Assembly: GCA_011947345.1 (NCBI GenBank) | Contig: JAAVTG010000561.1 | Location: forward strand, 1 to 64,000 | Direction: 5' to 3' | DNA: 64,000 nt | Origin: Phytophthora quininea | Lineage: Eukaryota > Oomycota > Peronosporomycetes > Peronosporales > Peronosporaceae | Position numbers and translations under genes: made by a program | Notes under the pieces: generated by a model | Database searches by the model: none | The model's input: only the letters and a program-made list of their open reading frames with translations | Told to the model about the DNA's origin: nothing | Shown: in pieces, positions 24,901 to 36,668 of the stretch | Layout of the letters: each line of letters starts with the position of its first letter | Numbering within the stretch: the stretch's first letter is position 1

Positions 24901-27900
24901 ATGTCGAACAACCAAGTGCGTTCGGAGGTGACGACTCGTCAGCTGACGCAAATCCTTTTGCGAACGCGTCTAGTAGTGCCTTCCCTCCTGCACAAAGTGC
25001 TCCTGCTCCAGCGCCTACAGTTGCTCAGGCAGACAATGTTGTTGAGGAAGCCTCGGTTCCCACTGCGTCTTCTCTATTCGGTGCTACTGCTGGTGCTGAT
25101 GTTCCTAACCCATTCAGCTCATTCGGGGCAGCTCCCGCTCTACCTACAACTGCTGTAGCATCCCTATCCAAGAACACGAGCTGCCGACGTCTGCTGCCGG
25201 AGACCTTTTCGGGGCTGGTCCTCCGTCAAGCGAATTTGGTACCGCGTTCCGACAACCAACACACAATGCGTATAACACCAGCTACCAAACGCAACAGCAG
25301 GTACGTTGACCGAAACTGCGGCTGCATGTACGATCCTCCTTTATTTATTGACGCATTACTCGTCCGTGTTTGACAGAGCTATAGCCAAACCAGCCATAGA
25401 GACTACTCTGGGGGATACAAATCTGCTCACGATTCTGCGGAAGCCCAATTCAGTTCTTCAAGTCCGTTTGACCGACCAGCAGTGCCAACTTCCAATTCGA
25501 ATTCTTTCCAGGACCAAAGGTCATCCAATTTCAATGGGTCAGACCCGTTCTCAACGCGGAGTGGTGCGCAGCATGGGTTTGGAAGCCAAGCATCGTATGC
25601 CGATAGCATGTTCAGCAGTGGAGGGTACAATAACAGCGCCAATACGCAACAGTTTGGTGGTAGCGGTCAAGCAACAGCTGATGCCGTATTTGGTGGACAA
25701 ACGCCGGAAAACAACTCGTCGGCTTCGAGCAGCTTCGGACAACAATCGACAGCAGGTGCATTTGACACTTATGGACGAGATCAAACCTCCAGCCGATACG
25801 ACCAAAGTGGCAGTTCCGTTCAGGCCGCCGCTGCGTTTGGAGGACAGATCGGAGTGCCGAATCACTTCAGCCGACAATCGTCTGCAAGTAGCTTTACTAG
25901 CAACTCTGCTCAGCACGAACCCAGCGGATATGCGAGTCAGAATCGTTACCACAGCCAGCAATTTGGACAGTCATCTACTCTAGTACGCCGGACAACTACA
26001 GCCGGCAGTCAGCCGCAGATGCATTTGCACGCGGTAGTTCCGCCCAAACGCCTCAAGGTTACAGTAGCTCTCAACAATTCGGCGCTACCCAGGGCACAAG
26101 TGGCTACGGCGACCACGTGCGGTCGTCATCTAGTGCGTCCGCAGATGCAATCTTTGGACGATCGGCAGCGGCTGCAGGAGAGACTGGTGCGACTCATTTC
26201 GGGCAGACGCAGGGTGCAAGCGGTAGATATGGAGACCATTCTAGAACGTCATCAAGTGCATCGGCAGATGCGTACTTTGGTCGATCGGCTGCTACTACGG
26301 GAGCAAGTGCTGCCTCGGCAGGTTCTCCATTCGCCGGAGATCGCGCTATGCCTCCGTCGCTAGAGCCAGCCAACCATCATGCTTCTCCACAGCCTCATGC
26401 TTCATCATTTTCGCGTACTGGGAGCAATTTGTCGTCATATTCTGCCCAAGCGAGTTTGACGCCGAAGCAATCTTCTCAAAGTTTTGGCCACATGCAGGGC
26501 GTGCGTACGCCTAGCGGCTCAGTTGAAAGCACCACTTTTTCGCGACATGGATCTAACTCTTCGATGAGTCAGCATGGTGATAATGCACCTAGTCATCCAT
26601 CAAAAAACCAGCAGCATCACGCGAGGAGCACTCCGGTAGCGCACAAGGCTGATGCAGCTGCCTTTTTGATCAGTCGTCGTCTGCTGCGACAGCTTCTTCC
26701 TTCTTTGGCAGCGGAACTTCCGAACAACCGCTAGAGATGCAGTCCAACGACGGTTATGCTAATGAGGCAACCCAGCCTTACGATCCTGGACATCCAATGG
26801 GTAGCTACGAGCATCAAGACCATTTCATTCACGGCGAATCAAGCCAGTACGGATACGGTAATGATAACGCAGCACCTGCTCCGGCGCCGGTAGCCGAAAC
26901 AGATCCAAACACTGGTGCTGGTCCTGTATCTGAGGCCCCATCGGTACCAGAGCCAAGTTACAAGCATGATGAATACGACAATGCTGGCGCAACAGACCTA
27001 GTTGCTCAAGAGGACGCAGCCTCTCGTACTCGAATGAAATTAATGCTGATCGTCCTCAAGCATTTGACGGGTTTGGCAATTCCTCTCAGGCATCGTCGGA
27101 TTTCTTTTCGTCCGCACCGATGCCTCAAGAAAGAGGCCTGGCAGCACATCAGCCTCAACAGAGCGGATACGGGAATGAACCGCACAAGCCGACTCAACAT
27201 CAAGCGCATGATGCGTACTCGCAGGCTCAGGCGTCTTATCAACACCAGAGCGCTGCTCCGTATGGCACGGAAGGTGCACATGTACCTGAAACTAGTGCTG
27301 GCAACTACTTTGAATCGGGTGGGAATGGAACGGATATCTCTGCAAATGGTGCTTACTCGCAGCAGTACCAGCAGCAACAATACCAACCCGACAGCCATAG
27401 CTATGGCGACGAACCGGTAAGATCTCAACCACAGACAACGGATTATCGTGGTCCCAAACAAGCATACGGCGCTCCCACCACAACCGGATATGGATACGGT
27501 GCGGATCAAAGAACTTATCACGCGGCCACTCCTGAAGTGAAAACAAGCAACAAGTATAAAGATCCTTGTGTGGCTCCGCCCTCGTGCTTGGCTTCATTTG
27601 GGTTTGGTGGCAATGTCGTGACCATGTTCCCTAAGAGGAAGCTACGCCTCAACATTAGCAGCTTCCGCAACAGCCCGCGAGGTGCCCCAGCGTAAGTTCC
27701 GCGATGCATCCACCTTTGATGTATGTATGTACACGAGTCACTAAATGTTGTGTTTTGTTTTGTACAGACCTGCCCAATCCTTTGAAAATAACGGTGAATT
27801 ACGAAAAGGGCCTGTGAACGTCTATCACATGTGCCAACTTCACCCGAATGACAAGGAATTCGAACAGATGGACGTCTTCCCAGGCCCATTGACAGAAGAC

Positions 27901-30552
27901 GTGTCGGACGAAGTCATTTTGGAGTATATCGATGACCGACTGAAGCGCAGCGAAGCGTGCGATGGTTCTGCTTGGCCCAACGACGAGAACGACCGTTTGC
28001 TGCTCGGTGTGCTGAGAGTCTTAGTCAAATACAATGGGAAATTGCGTTCAGACCCGGGAGCTGCAAACCCAAGAGACCCCAACGCCCCCGAAGCTCAATT
28101 AGTCGCACTACTAAGCGAAAGCAGCAAGCGGCGTCAAGCAAACGAAGCGACGTCGTTCCCTGCTCATCGAAGAGCGCATGCTCAACCGGTAAGAGCCCTC
28201 TACCCCCGTTTTCGTACAGCGTGTTTAAAACTAACATTGTATGGTACTGTCAGCATCCGGATCTGGCTGCAAAGCATGCCAACAAACTTCGCGAACTGCT
28301 CTTGGTTGGCGATCGGAAGGGCGCGGTGTCAACTGCTATGAGTGCGTACATGTGGCCTGAGGCGATGCTGATCGCGTCGTTTACGGACAAGGAGGAATAC
28401 CGGGTATGCTTGTATTGCGACCACGCTACTAAAGGATCGGACTGACTCATTCTCGATATTGTAGCGAGTGCTTCGTACGTACCTGGACGAGAACTACGCG
28501 ACTGGAGATCCGTGCCGAGCTCTGTTCATGTCGTTTGCGGACCAGCAGGAAAAATGCGTGCAGGAGCCCAAGCGATTGCTGCAGACAAACGACCAACAGG
28601 CTGCCGCGTCCTTGATTCTTTCAAATTGGGTCCCTCACGCTCAAGTACTCCTCGCCAACCGAACCGCAGACACCAACAAGATCCTGACCGAATTGGGCGA
28701 CCGCTTATGGGGCGAAGAGAACGCTGTTGCTGCAGCGCATATCTGCTACTTGCTTGCTGGTATTCAAGTAGAGGCACCAATGCTTACTTCGAAAATCGCA
28801 TTACTGGGGGAGACCACCGGAATCCCAATGAGGCGCGGTTTTACGTGTCGCCAACGGCGGTGCAACGTACGGAGATCTACGAATGGGCCCAAAAACACTC
28901 CGGGCGCTTCGTCGAACCTGATGATCCCTTTCCAGGGCTATAAGCTTATTTATGCCATGTCACTGGCCGACCACGGTAAAATGGAGACGGCCTTCAAGTA
29001 TGTGACGTCCATGCTCACTGTGATCAAGGCAGTGACAGCGACCATGAAGCCTGGCACATCCATGTACTTGGAAGGAATGAAGAACCAACTGACGGTTCTG
29101 GATGATCGACTGCGCCAGCATCTAGGACAAGACCGAGTAGCTTCTGTAGCTGCATCGACCAGCCGTGGTGGAGGTCGCAAACAAGGCAAGTGGGGCCTGG
29201 GGAGTGCGCTCAGTATCATGGGGAAGATCGTGAACCGAGTGGTGGAAGGTGGCGACGCAAATGCTGCTGCTTCTTCTGCATCGAATGCGGCGGCGCCAGG
29301 TGGTTTGTATGCAAACGAAGCCACGCCGCCAGCGGCAAGCTACCCCAGTAATCCTACAGTGACAACTCCGTCCCCGAATTTGCCACAGCAAATTCATCAA
29401 ACACCCCAACCAGCTCGCACGGACCCTCTTTGGTCCCTGCTGGCTCGTATGGCCATGCCACGCCTCCAATGTCACAGGGAAGCGCCCCAGGCTCATCAAA
29501 CGGATACAACCGAGCTCCGTTCGCCAGGTCAGGTGCTACCGGTAGTGGGATCCCTCCATCGGGGCCATTCTCCGGAAATGGTCGGCCTGGACTCCAGCAT
29601 CAGCTGTCGTCAGGCCCGTTCTCGGGCAATGGTAAGACTAGCTCGGGTCCGCCGTCTCAAGGGCGCTCCGCGATCCCTCCGTTGCACTCTCAACATTTGA
29701 TGGAGCCACCCGGAAGCAACCGCAGCGTTCACAGCAACCATAGTGCCACCAGTAGCTCAATGCCACAGGCTCCGATGCACAGCAACTCGCTCCACCAGCA
29801 GCAGCAGCAGCAACCCCGTCGTCGCAGACATCGCAGCACTCACAGGACACTCAACCAGCCCGTGCCGCGCCGCCAGCGTTCCAGAAACCATCAGTGACAA
29901 GCCAGCTAAGCCCGCTGTCAAGGCTGCGGAAGCGCCTGGCATGCTGCAGTCAACCCCTGCTGATGCTATGAGCAGTGGCCCAGCGAGTGACAAGGGGAAA
30001 TCCAGTCCTAGAATGAAGAAACCTGCGCGGTCCAAAACGCCTCCGCCAAGCGGCAGTTCCAAGACGTCAGGTTGGTTGTCGGGCCTTTCATCATTCATCG
30101 CTACCAAGATGAACCCAGAAGCTAAGGTGGCCAAGCTTGGCGAGCACATGGAGGCCTATTTTGACGAGGAGACCAAACGCTGGGTCTTCCCTGGCGAGAC
30201 AGCCTCCGAGGAGCCTGCGATGCCGAGCGCGCCACCCACTGGGCCGATGCCTGGCAGCGCACCCGGCTCCACCGCCACGGGTATACCTCCTGTCGGCACC
30301 AACTCTGCTCCCGGCTCGATCAGTAGTGGTCCTACGCCTAGTAATGACCCGCTGGCTGCGCTCATGGCGCCGCCTCCGTCGCATATGCTGATGAAGAAGG
30401 ATCCGCTGGCCGCCATGATGGCGCCGCCTGCACGTTATGGTGCTGGTCCTGGTGCTCGTCGTGGCGGCCCAACGGCTCAACGCAAGCCACCACGTCCTCA
30501 GTTCGCCGTCTTTAAGCCAACTGGTGGTGCTCCAGACCAGCAGAGCGAGTGA
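21946..30552 (+). CDS. SEC16: Sec16-like COPII exit-site scaffold (many frameshifts)
   Basis: Exons at about 21946-25300, 25377-27691, 27768-28188, 28254-28403 and 28465-30552 give roughly 2,780 residues. Sec16 marks ER exit sites and organises COPII assembly. The N-terminal half is disordered (Ser/Thr/Gly/Gln-rich) with four EFAW-DDD repeats and a tandem SSSASADA repeat. The conserved central domain begins FGFGGNVVTMFP, continues GPVNVYHM and HPDLAAKHANKLRELLLVGD, then AMSAYMWPEAMLIASF and FKYVTSMLTVIKAV: the ACE1/Sec13-binding region. The C-terminus has WLSGLSSFIATKMNPEAKVA and MEAYFDEETKRWVFPG, like other Sec16 proteins, then Pro/Gly-rich tail repeats. Some fifteen small frameshifts occur (for example near 23590, 24055, 25175, 25975, 26670, 27030, 28808, 29430), nearly all one base missing. 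The start is the first ATG in frame with the repeats after correction. Confidence 0.85.
22708..23287 (+). repeat. four EFAW-DDD acidic repeats within Sec16
   Basis: The unit EFAWADDDDAFASPVAKT, with variants, occurs at about 22708, 22884, 23044 and 23233, each followed by 35-50 residues of Ala/Thr/Ser linker. The aromatic-acidic core (FAW then four acidic residues) is more conserved than the linkers, at codon level as well. It is probably a short linear binding motif; its partner is unknown. Confidence 0.8.
26104..26310 (+). repeat. two tandem SSSASADA-FGRSAA units within Sec16
   Basis: Two units of about 40 residues follow each other: YGDHVRSSSSASADAIFGRS, then YGDHSRTSSSASADAYFGRS, separated by FGQTQGASGR-like spacers. 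They are Ser/Gly/Gln-rich low-complexity repeats of the disordered N-terminal half. They lie in the frame that follows a single-base break near 25975. Confidence 0.7.
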
Positions 30553-30620
30553 AGTGGAAGTGTCAATTAGGATGCCGAGAAGCTCTTGCATTTAGATACA
30601 TGTTGCATCTGCCACAGTTT

Positions 30621-31007
30621 TTATTGCTTCTTGTCATTGCCAGACTGCTCGGGTTTGGCTTGCTTCTTGATGTCTTCCACGCCGAAAAACCTGTCCAGCT
30701 GCGAGTCCGTCCATCGTTGAATCTGCAGTCCACACAACATGTAAGCGCCATGGCTGACAAGGACACACGCAGTATTGTGCGCACGGACCCCCGTGAAGAC
30801 GTGCTCGTGCTCGCCCAGATTCCTCCGAGAGCTGTAGTCCGTGAACAGCACCAGCTTAGCCGTCATGGCGGCGCACGCCGCCCACGAGAAGACCTGCAGC
30901 GAGCGGTGATAGCGGCGGTCGATCATTGCCCCAGAAATTGATTCACGAAATGAAGACGAAAGCGAAATATTCGCTTGGTAAAAACTCGCAAATTTGCTGA
31001 AAGCCAT
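30621..31007 (-). CDS. small two-helix membrane protein, unknown function
   Basis: One open frame of 128 residues starts at the ATG complementary to 31005-31007; a second candidate start, MIDRRYHRSL, lies at 30926. Hydrophobic stretches around VFSWAACAAMTAKLVLF and NTACVLVSHGAYMLCGL suggest two membrane segments with a charged connection (SSRRNLGEHEHVFTG). The tail RWTDSQLDRFFGVEDIKKQA is charged. I do not recognise a family; a small mitochondrial or ER membrane protein is plausible. Its start codon overlaps that of the divergent TMEM208-like gene. The stop at 30621 lies 68 bases past the end of Sec16. Confidence 0.6.
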   Translation of the reverse strand: MAFSKFASFYQANISLSSSFRESISGAMIDRRYHRSLQVFSWAACAAMTAKLVLFTDYSSRRNLGEHEHVFTGVRAHNTACVLVSHGAYMLCGLQIQRWTDSQLDRFFGVEDIKKQAKPEQSGNDKKQ

Positions 31008-31606
31008 GGTACGTAGCGGCGGGGAGCGTTGTTGCTTGCCTTCCCTGGCCATGCCTTGACCCCTCTCTATCGTTTGTACAGGCAAACCAGGCCGCCAAGA
31101 AGGCGCAGCGGGCCAGCGCGTCGCTCAGCACGCGGCTGCAGCAGTGGATCGTCCCCATCAACGTGCTGTACTTTGTGTACTGCATCTTGTGGCACTACGA
31201 CTCGGTCTCGACGTGGACGCTGGTGGGCTATGGATTCCTGACATTGTCCACCTACCTCAGCTACTCGTGGGTGGTCGGCGCTGCTGAGGAAGGTGGCAGC
31301 AGCGAGTACGTATCAATGACTCCTCTATTGTTATGGACCCTCAAAATTGACACGTTGATGGCCAGGTACGCCATGGACGTTCTGGTCGTCACGCTGTTTG
31401 TGCAGGCCGGACTCATGATCTCCAGCTACTTCTGGTTCGTGTACTTGGTGATCCCTGGCTACCTGCTCTACCACGGAGGCAGGATGCTGCTCAACTACGT
31501 CTTCACTCCGGACCCGACGGACGACGAAGACCCAACGGCCATCAAGAAGAAGGAGAAGGCCGAACGCAAGGCTGCGCGCCCTAAATTCCGCCACAGTCGC
31601 CGATAG
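31006..31606 (+). CDS. TMEM208/SND2-like ER membrane protein
   Basis: Exon 1 is just the ATG (31006-31008). Exon 2 is 31082-31305 and exon 3 is 31366-31606, with 73- and 60-nt introns, giving 155 residues. The start MANQAAKKAQRAS, then WIVPINVLYFVYCILW and the hydrophobic GYGFLTLSTYLSYSWVV and DVLVVTLFVQAGLMISSYFW segments, plus a Lys/Arg-rich cytosolic tail, match the TMEM208 (yeast Snd2) layout of about four membrane helices. This protein aids SRP-independent targeting to the ER. The near-empty first exon is accepted because it gives the family's typical Met-Ala-Asn-like start in phase. No frameshift. Confidence 0.85.
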
Positions 31607-31699
31607 ACGAACCATAAGAGCTCGAGACAGAAGCTCTTCTTGGTGTTTTTGGGGCGTTGTAAGCATCTAGTCAAAGCAGAAGAACTTCCGAACAAAACG

Positions 31700-33423
31700 T
31701 CATAACTTCCACTGCGCTCCTGAGTGACCCGTTGAGAGTGTCGTATCCACTCGTGACTGAGAAGTGCACGACGTCGAACGAGGAGTGACTGGTGCAGACC
31801 TACCTGACTTGTCCTTTACAGAGCGCGGAGTTTGGGACGAACTACTTGCGTGCTGCTTTCGAATTTGTGCCTCGATCGCTGAAATGGTCTCCGGGTGAAA
31901 TGGTAGGCTTGTTGGGACGTCAGGATTCGCAAAAGGATGGCGAGCGATCTCGTGCAGTAGGTCCTCAGGCAAACGGTGAAGCAGCTACATCCAACACACA
32001 CAAAACAATTAGTTAGAATGGCCAAGAGCAAGCAAGGTAGCCTCGCTCAAGTACCTGTAATGCGACCGAAATGAGCAGGTCTGATTGCAACGGTGGCGCG
32101 CATCGAAGACTGAGGACCTTCATCAAGTCCATATCTCTGCCATCAGAAACGAAGACGTTAAATCACTTGGTAACCAGAGTCAATGTGGCTGTTGCGTACA
32201 ATTCCAGCAGTTGCTCTCGAAGAAGCACCGTGTGCGCGACTGCCAGCACCACAACAAAGTGCACTCCTACGGCAAATAGCTAACCCAACGATACGTTAAC
32301 CTACTTTCACAATATCTTGATAACTAATATGAAACTTACCACATCCCAAACTCGAAGCAGCTCGTGGAGTGGCGGCACGCACGCAAATAAGCTTAAGATA
32401 AGCGGAAGAGCGTATATCCGCGCTGTAATACCTCGTGTCGAAAGATGCCGATACAATTCCGGGTCCAACTACAATAGTCGACGTCAGTTGGGTAAACAAT
32501 GCACCGTAACAAATAGGCATGGGCTCACCGTCTCCAAGCATTTATCCACAAGAGCACAGCCCTTCTCGACACCCTTGAGTTGTGGCGCCATGTAATGAGG
32601 GCAATGCCTTACAATCAACTGGCAAAAAGTATGATATGCATCCGGCTCGGGTAGTACATAAAGCAGCGGTGCACACAGCACATTCATGCCCTGCACATAT
32701 CTACAACCTGCCATAAGCTCAAGGATCGACTGGGCCTTTCAATAATCACATACCGGATCGACGGCAAGTTGCCGTCTCTCACCACTCCTTCCTCTTGTTT
32801 CTCTTCTCCAGGATCAGAGCCCTACACAAACGAAGAAACATAATTAAAACAAACGGATTCAAAACACCAATTACAAATAGTGAGCACCTTACCAGTTCAT
32901 TGATAAACACGTTGAGAAGCCGCACCAGCTTCTCCTCCGGCACGCGCTGGGCGAACTCCGAGTCGCCTCGGAACGTCCGGAACGTGTCGTTCCTGATGTC
33001 TCCGTCGTAGTGGGAGGCACCTCTGCCCACCAGCGCCGCGTATTTGGTCATGTCCACGTCCCTCTCCACGCCAAGGAAGCATTTCCACACTCTGCCTCGC
33101 AGCGACAGGCTGCCGTCGCTTTTGGACGGAGAGTCCAAGCCCTTGGGCAGGCCATAGACGATCACGAGTCGCTTCAGCTCACGCCAGCGCTCGTAGTCGC
33201 AGGTGATGGCTTCGTCTGCTGCCAGATATTTTAAAATTAAACTAGTCTTGATTTGCTTTCATGGGAATTAAGCTGGGCACGCACCTCCATCCAACAGTTC
33301 CCAGTATTTATGGCGCAGCTACACGAGATAGAGATGGTTAGAGTTGTGGCAACGGAGGCTTAGACGTAGACGACGACGCACGAGCTCGTCCGACGGGCTC
33401 GGTCGTTCTTGCTGCGCTTCCAT
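31700..33423 (-). CDS. TBC-domain Rab GTPase-activating protein (Bub2-like)
   Basis: Eight exons fit: 33382-33423, 33285-33318, 32893-33218, 32529-32729, 32340-32468, 32200-32279, 32055-32136 and 31700-31984; total about 392 residues. The TBC domain shows the Arg-finger motif IRNDTFRTF, the Gln-finger motif YVQGMNVLCAPLLYVLPEPD, then LDPELYRHLSTRGITARIYA and PPLHELLRVWD. TBC proteins stimulate GTP hydrolysis on Rab (or, for Bub2, the septation GTPase). The short length with little outside the domain favours a Bub2/Cdc16-type protein. The 163-nt intron between exons 3 and 4 is longer than the rest and may hide a small extra exon. Phases agree without any frameshift. Divergent, 164 bp from the CAP-Gly phosphatase gene. 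Confidence 0.83.
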
Positions 33424-33587
33424 CGCAGGCACAGCGCAAAACTTGATGCAGGTAATTCGTCTAAGTAAAATGCTCTCCTTTAAGTACGACTGAGATGGGT
33501 TAATTTTTTATAATATATGTGACACCTTTTTGATCAGGAGTAAACCTAGGCTGACGCCGCTATCCCAGAGTTAAATTAGTGTCGACA

Positions 33588-36500
33588 ATGGAGGGGAGCG
33601 AGGACCAATTCGACGTGGTCGAGGGCGTGCAGGTGCTGGTGCATGGCAAGTACGCGGGGTCGTTCGCTACGTGCCGGAGCGGCGGTCCGCCCTCGTGGGC
33701 GTCGAGTTGACGCGCGCAATGGGCGACACGGATGGCACCAACGCGGACGGCAGACAGCTGTTTAAGTGCAAGCCAAACCACGGGCTATTTGTTCGCGAAG
33801 AGCAGCTAAGGGTACGTGCTAGATACTTTTCACAGTTCATGAAACGTTTATATAATTTTATATGTTGCTGTCATTGACTTTTTAGGCCTTTTCGGAGGAA
33901 GATGGCGCTGCTTGTATATTGCAGAGCGTGTGGCGAAGATACAATGCATCGCAGAAGGTATGCAGAAACTAAAACTTATAATATTTATACGTGCTGACAT
34001 CATATTTTACTCCTTTGGTAGTTTCGCCACTTGGTGTTTTCGCACGCGTGGAATCTGTTAGATAACACTCAAGAGCAGTTGAACCTCAAACGCTCCGAGA
34101 AGTTCAAGTCTGCCGAGCACACGTTGGCGCAACTGACCAAGAAACAGGTTTGTGTTCGTGGCATATTTTACTGTTATTATTGCTAACCTTGTATAATATA
34201 TTTGTAGTCTTTAAACCGGACCGTGTCCGAGCTTGCTATGAGCGAGATTGTAGTGGAGCCAGAGTATGAAGGACCTCATCTTGCCTGGCCATTGGAGCTC
34301 TCGAACGTGTTGGAGATTTTGGACTCGTTCAAGACGACCCAGATCTTCCATTACAAATATGTCTTGGAAGTGCTTAAGGAAGGCGTTAAATCGTTGGGTC
34401 CGCTGCCAACTCTCCAAGAGATCACGCTGGCGGAGGGAGAAAAGATCACTGTAGTAGGAGACTTGCACGGCCAGCTGCAGGATCTGTTCTCGATCTTCTC
34501 GATCAACGGACTCCCGACGCACCAACAAGTACCTTTTCAACGGAGACTTTGTGGATCGAGGAATGTACGGCACCGAAGTGGTCATGACAATAGTGCTGTT
34601 CCGACTGCTGTATCCGACCAGCGTGTTCCTCAACCGAGGCAACCACGAGTCCCGAAACCAGAACTCCTGGATGGGCTTTGAAGACGAAGTCTGGGCCAAA
34701 TATTCGGGAGCAGAAGTTGACGACATGGACAGACCTGCACGCGTCTTCGAAGCCTTCCAGAGTCTGTTCGAGTCCGTCCCTCTGTGTGCAGTGCTGCAGC
34801 AGAAGATCTTCGTGGCTCATGGCGGACTCTTCTCCCGGGACAATGTCACTCTGGCACATTTGAAGGGGATTGCCCGTAAACGAGAGCCGCCGCTCCACCA
34901 AACAAACTTTGAAGACAAGATCTTCGAGGATATGTTGTGGAGCGACCCGCGTCCGATTCAGACGCGACAGCCATCGAGCGTGGAGCTGGTGTCGAGTTCG
35001 GTGTAAATGTGACTAACAACTTTTGTCTGGTGAACAAGATCGCGCTGATTATCCGCTCACACGAGTGTGTGATGGAAGGGTTTGAGATCCTGCACGGAGG
35101 GCGGTTGATCACGCTGTTCTCCGCGTCCCGGTACTGCGGTACGCAAATGAACAAGGGAGCTTTCCTCACACTTGGGCCGGATCTTCAGCCAGAAATCCAG
35201 CAGTTCTACGCCCACTCCATCAACGACAGCACGTTCAAGGCGCCTGAACAAGCGCAGATGCAGGGTGTGTTGGAGGAGGACACACTGCGCATGATTGCCG
35301 AGCGTATTTGTGACCACAAGGCGTCTTTGTATTGGTACTTCACGCAGCACGACGACGAGCACAACGGCACCGTGTCGCGGCTGATTTGGGCTGAAGCTTT
35401 GCGCTCTGTACTGCAGCTGGACCTGCCGTTCCTCACGTACCAGCCTAAGCTGGCAGCTCTTGTAGATGAAACCTCTGGCCGCATTAACTACTCCCAGTTC
35501 CTGGCACGATACCGCATCGAGAATGAAACAATGGACAACAGCGGCTGGCAGGAGAGTATCATCGCGCTAATCTGCAAGAAGTTGTACCGCGCCATGGGCG
35601 CTGGCAACATGGAGCAGGCGTTCAAGGTCTTTGACGCAGACTCCAATGGATTCATCGAGTACGACGAGTTCCTGAGCACACTGAAGAAGATGGACACGGG
35701 GCTTTCTGACCAACAGGTATTCTCGCTCATGCGAACTGCCGATACGAACGATGACGGTCGGATCGACTTCAATGAGTTCGCTCAACGCTTCGAGGTTATC
35801 TTCACAGACAGTTCACGCGAACGAGAAGGATCTCGCACTTCATCGGAGGCGATCACGCCGGTGGAGCCGCCTCCTACTCCGATGGTATTAGATGCAGAGA
35901 CTCCCAACACAGGCGAGAAGGCCGAGCCAGAGCCCATTTTTGCTCGTCGGGTGTCCTCGGGGAAGAGCAGTCGACATTCACACCGCAGCCTGCGGAAAAT
36001 GTCGACGTGGAGACCATGCAGGCGCTGCTCAAGGTTGGCAAGTCGCTGTTCGCCCGCCGTGGCTCGCTGCAATACCATTTCTACCACTTTGATAAGAATG
36101 AGGACGGCGTTCTGTCTCGTAAGGAGTTTGACGGCGCCATCAAGCAGTTGGGCTTCGACTTCTCGACGGGTCTCATGGATCGGGTCATGGCTGCTGTGGA
36201 CAGCGATGGCGGCCACTCAATCGACTACAAGGAGTTTGTACGGGCGTTCAGCGTCCAGGACTTGAAGGAGCAACAGGCGCTGGAGTCGGGCGACCTCACG
36301 TGGCAGAACTCGGTGCTCCAGCAGGTCTCGAACGTGTTCTACCAGCATCGTATCCACATCCGCAACGCCTTCCGAATGTTCGACGCCACAAACAGCGGCG
36401 TCATCAGCCGCGACAACTTCCGGACGGGCATCCAGACGTTCAACGTGGTGCTGGACTCGCCGCTTTCGGACGACCAGATCGAGGAGCTGCTGACGTACCT

Positions 36501-36621
36501 CGACAGCAACAAGGACGGCGTCATCAGCTACAAGGAGTTCTTCGACGGTTTCCGTGTGGTTGATGTGCGCGTGGATGAGGAGAAACCCACTGAGAACAAG
36601 ACCGAGTCCAAACAGGAGTAA
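33588..36621 (+). CDS. CAP-Gly / IQ / PPP phosphatase / EF-hand protein (PPEF-like, frameshifted)
   Basis: Exons 33588-33811, 33886-33957, 34022-34147 and 34208-36621 give about 945 residues. Order of parts: a CAP-Gly domain (VRYVPERRSALVGVEL, later FKCKPNHGLFVR) in residues ~10-75; an IQ-like motif ILQSVWRRYNASQK; and a PPP catalytic domain with GDLHGQ, GDFVDRG, GNHESRNQ, HGGLFSRDN, RSHE and FSASRYCG. Then come EF-hands with loops DADSNGFIEYDE, DTNDDGRIDFNE, DKNEDGVLSRKE, DSDGGHSIDYKE, DATNSGVISRDN and DSNKDGVISYKE, preceded by two degenerate ones. PPP plus IQ plus EF-hands is the PPEF/RdgC layout of calcium-regulated Ser/Thr phosphatases. The CAP-Gly domain adds a likely microtubule or EB-type link. 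Base losses occur near 33658, 34970 and 35995; near 34525 the frame shift is net +1 or -2. Confidence 0.88.
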
Positions 36622-36668
36622 AGGGAACCGACAAGTTTTGGCGCGATAAATAGTGTATTTGATGCTGC

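Noticed and set aside
21946..30552. Programmed ribosomal frameshifting as the cause of the Sec16 breaks
   Set aside because: The breaks are far too many, have no common slippery site with a following structure, and occur in unrelated genes of this window.
32779..32845. Extra exon in the TBC gene between 32892 and 32730
   Set aside because: Using it leaves a 24-nt intron or breaks the phase, and the TBC domain spacing is already normal without it. It is kept as a possibility in the gene entry.
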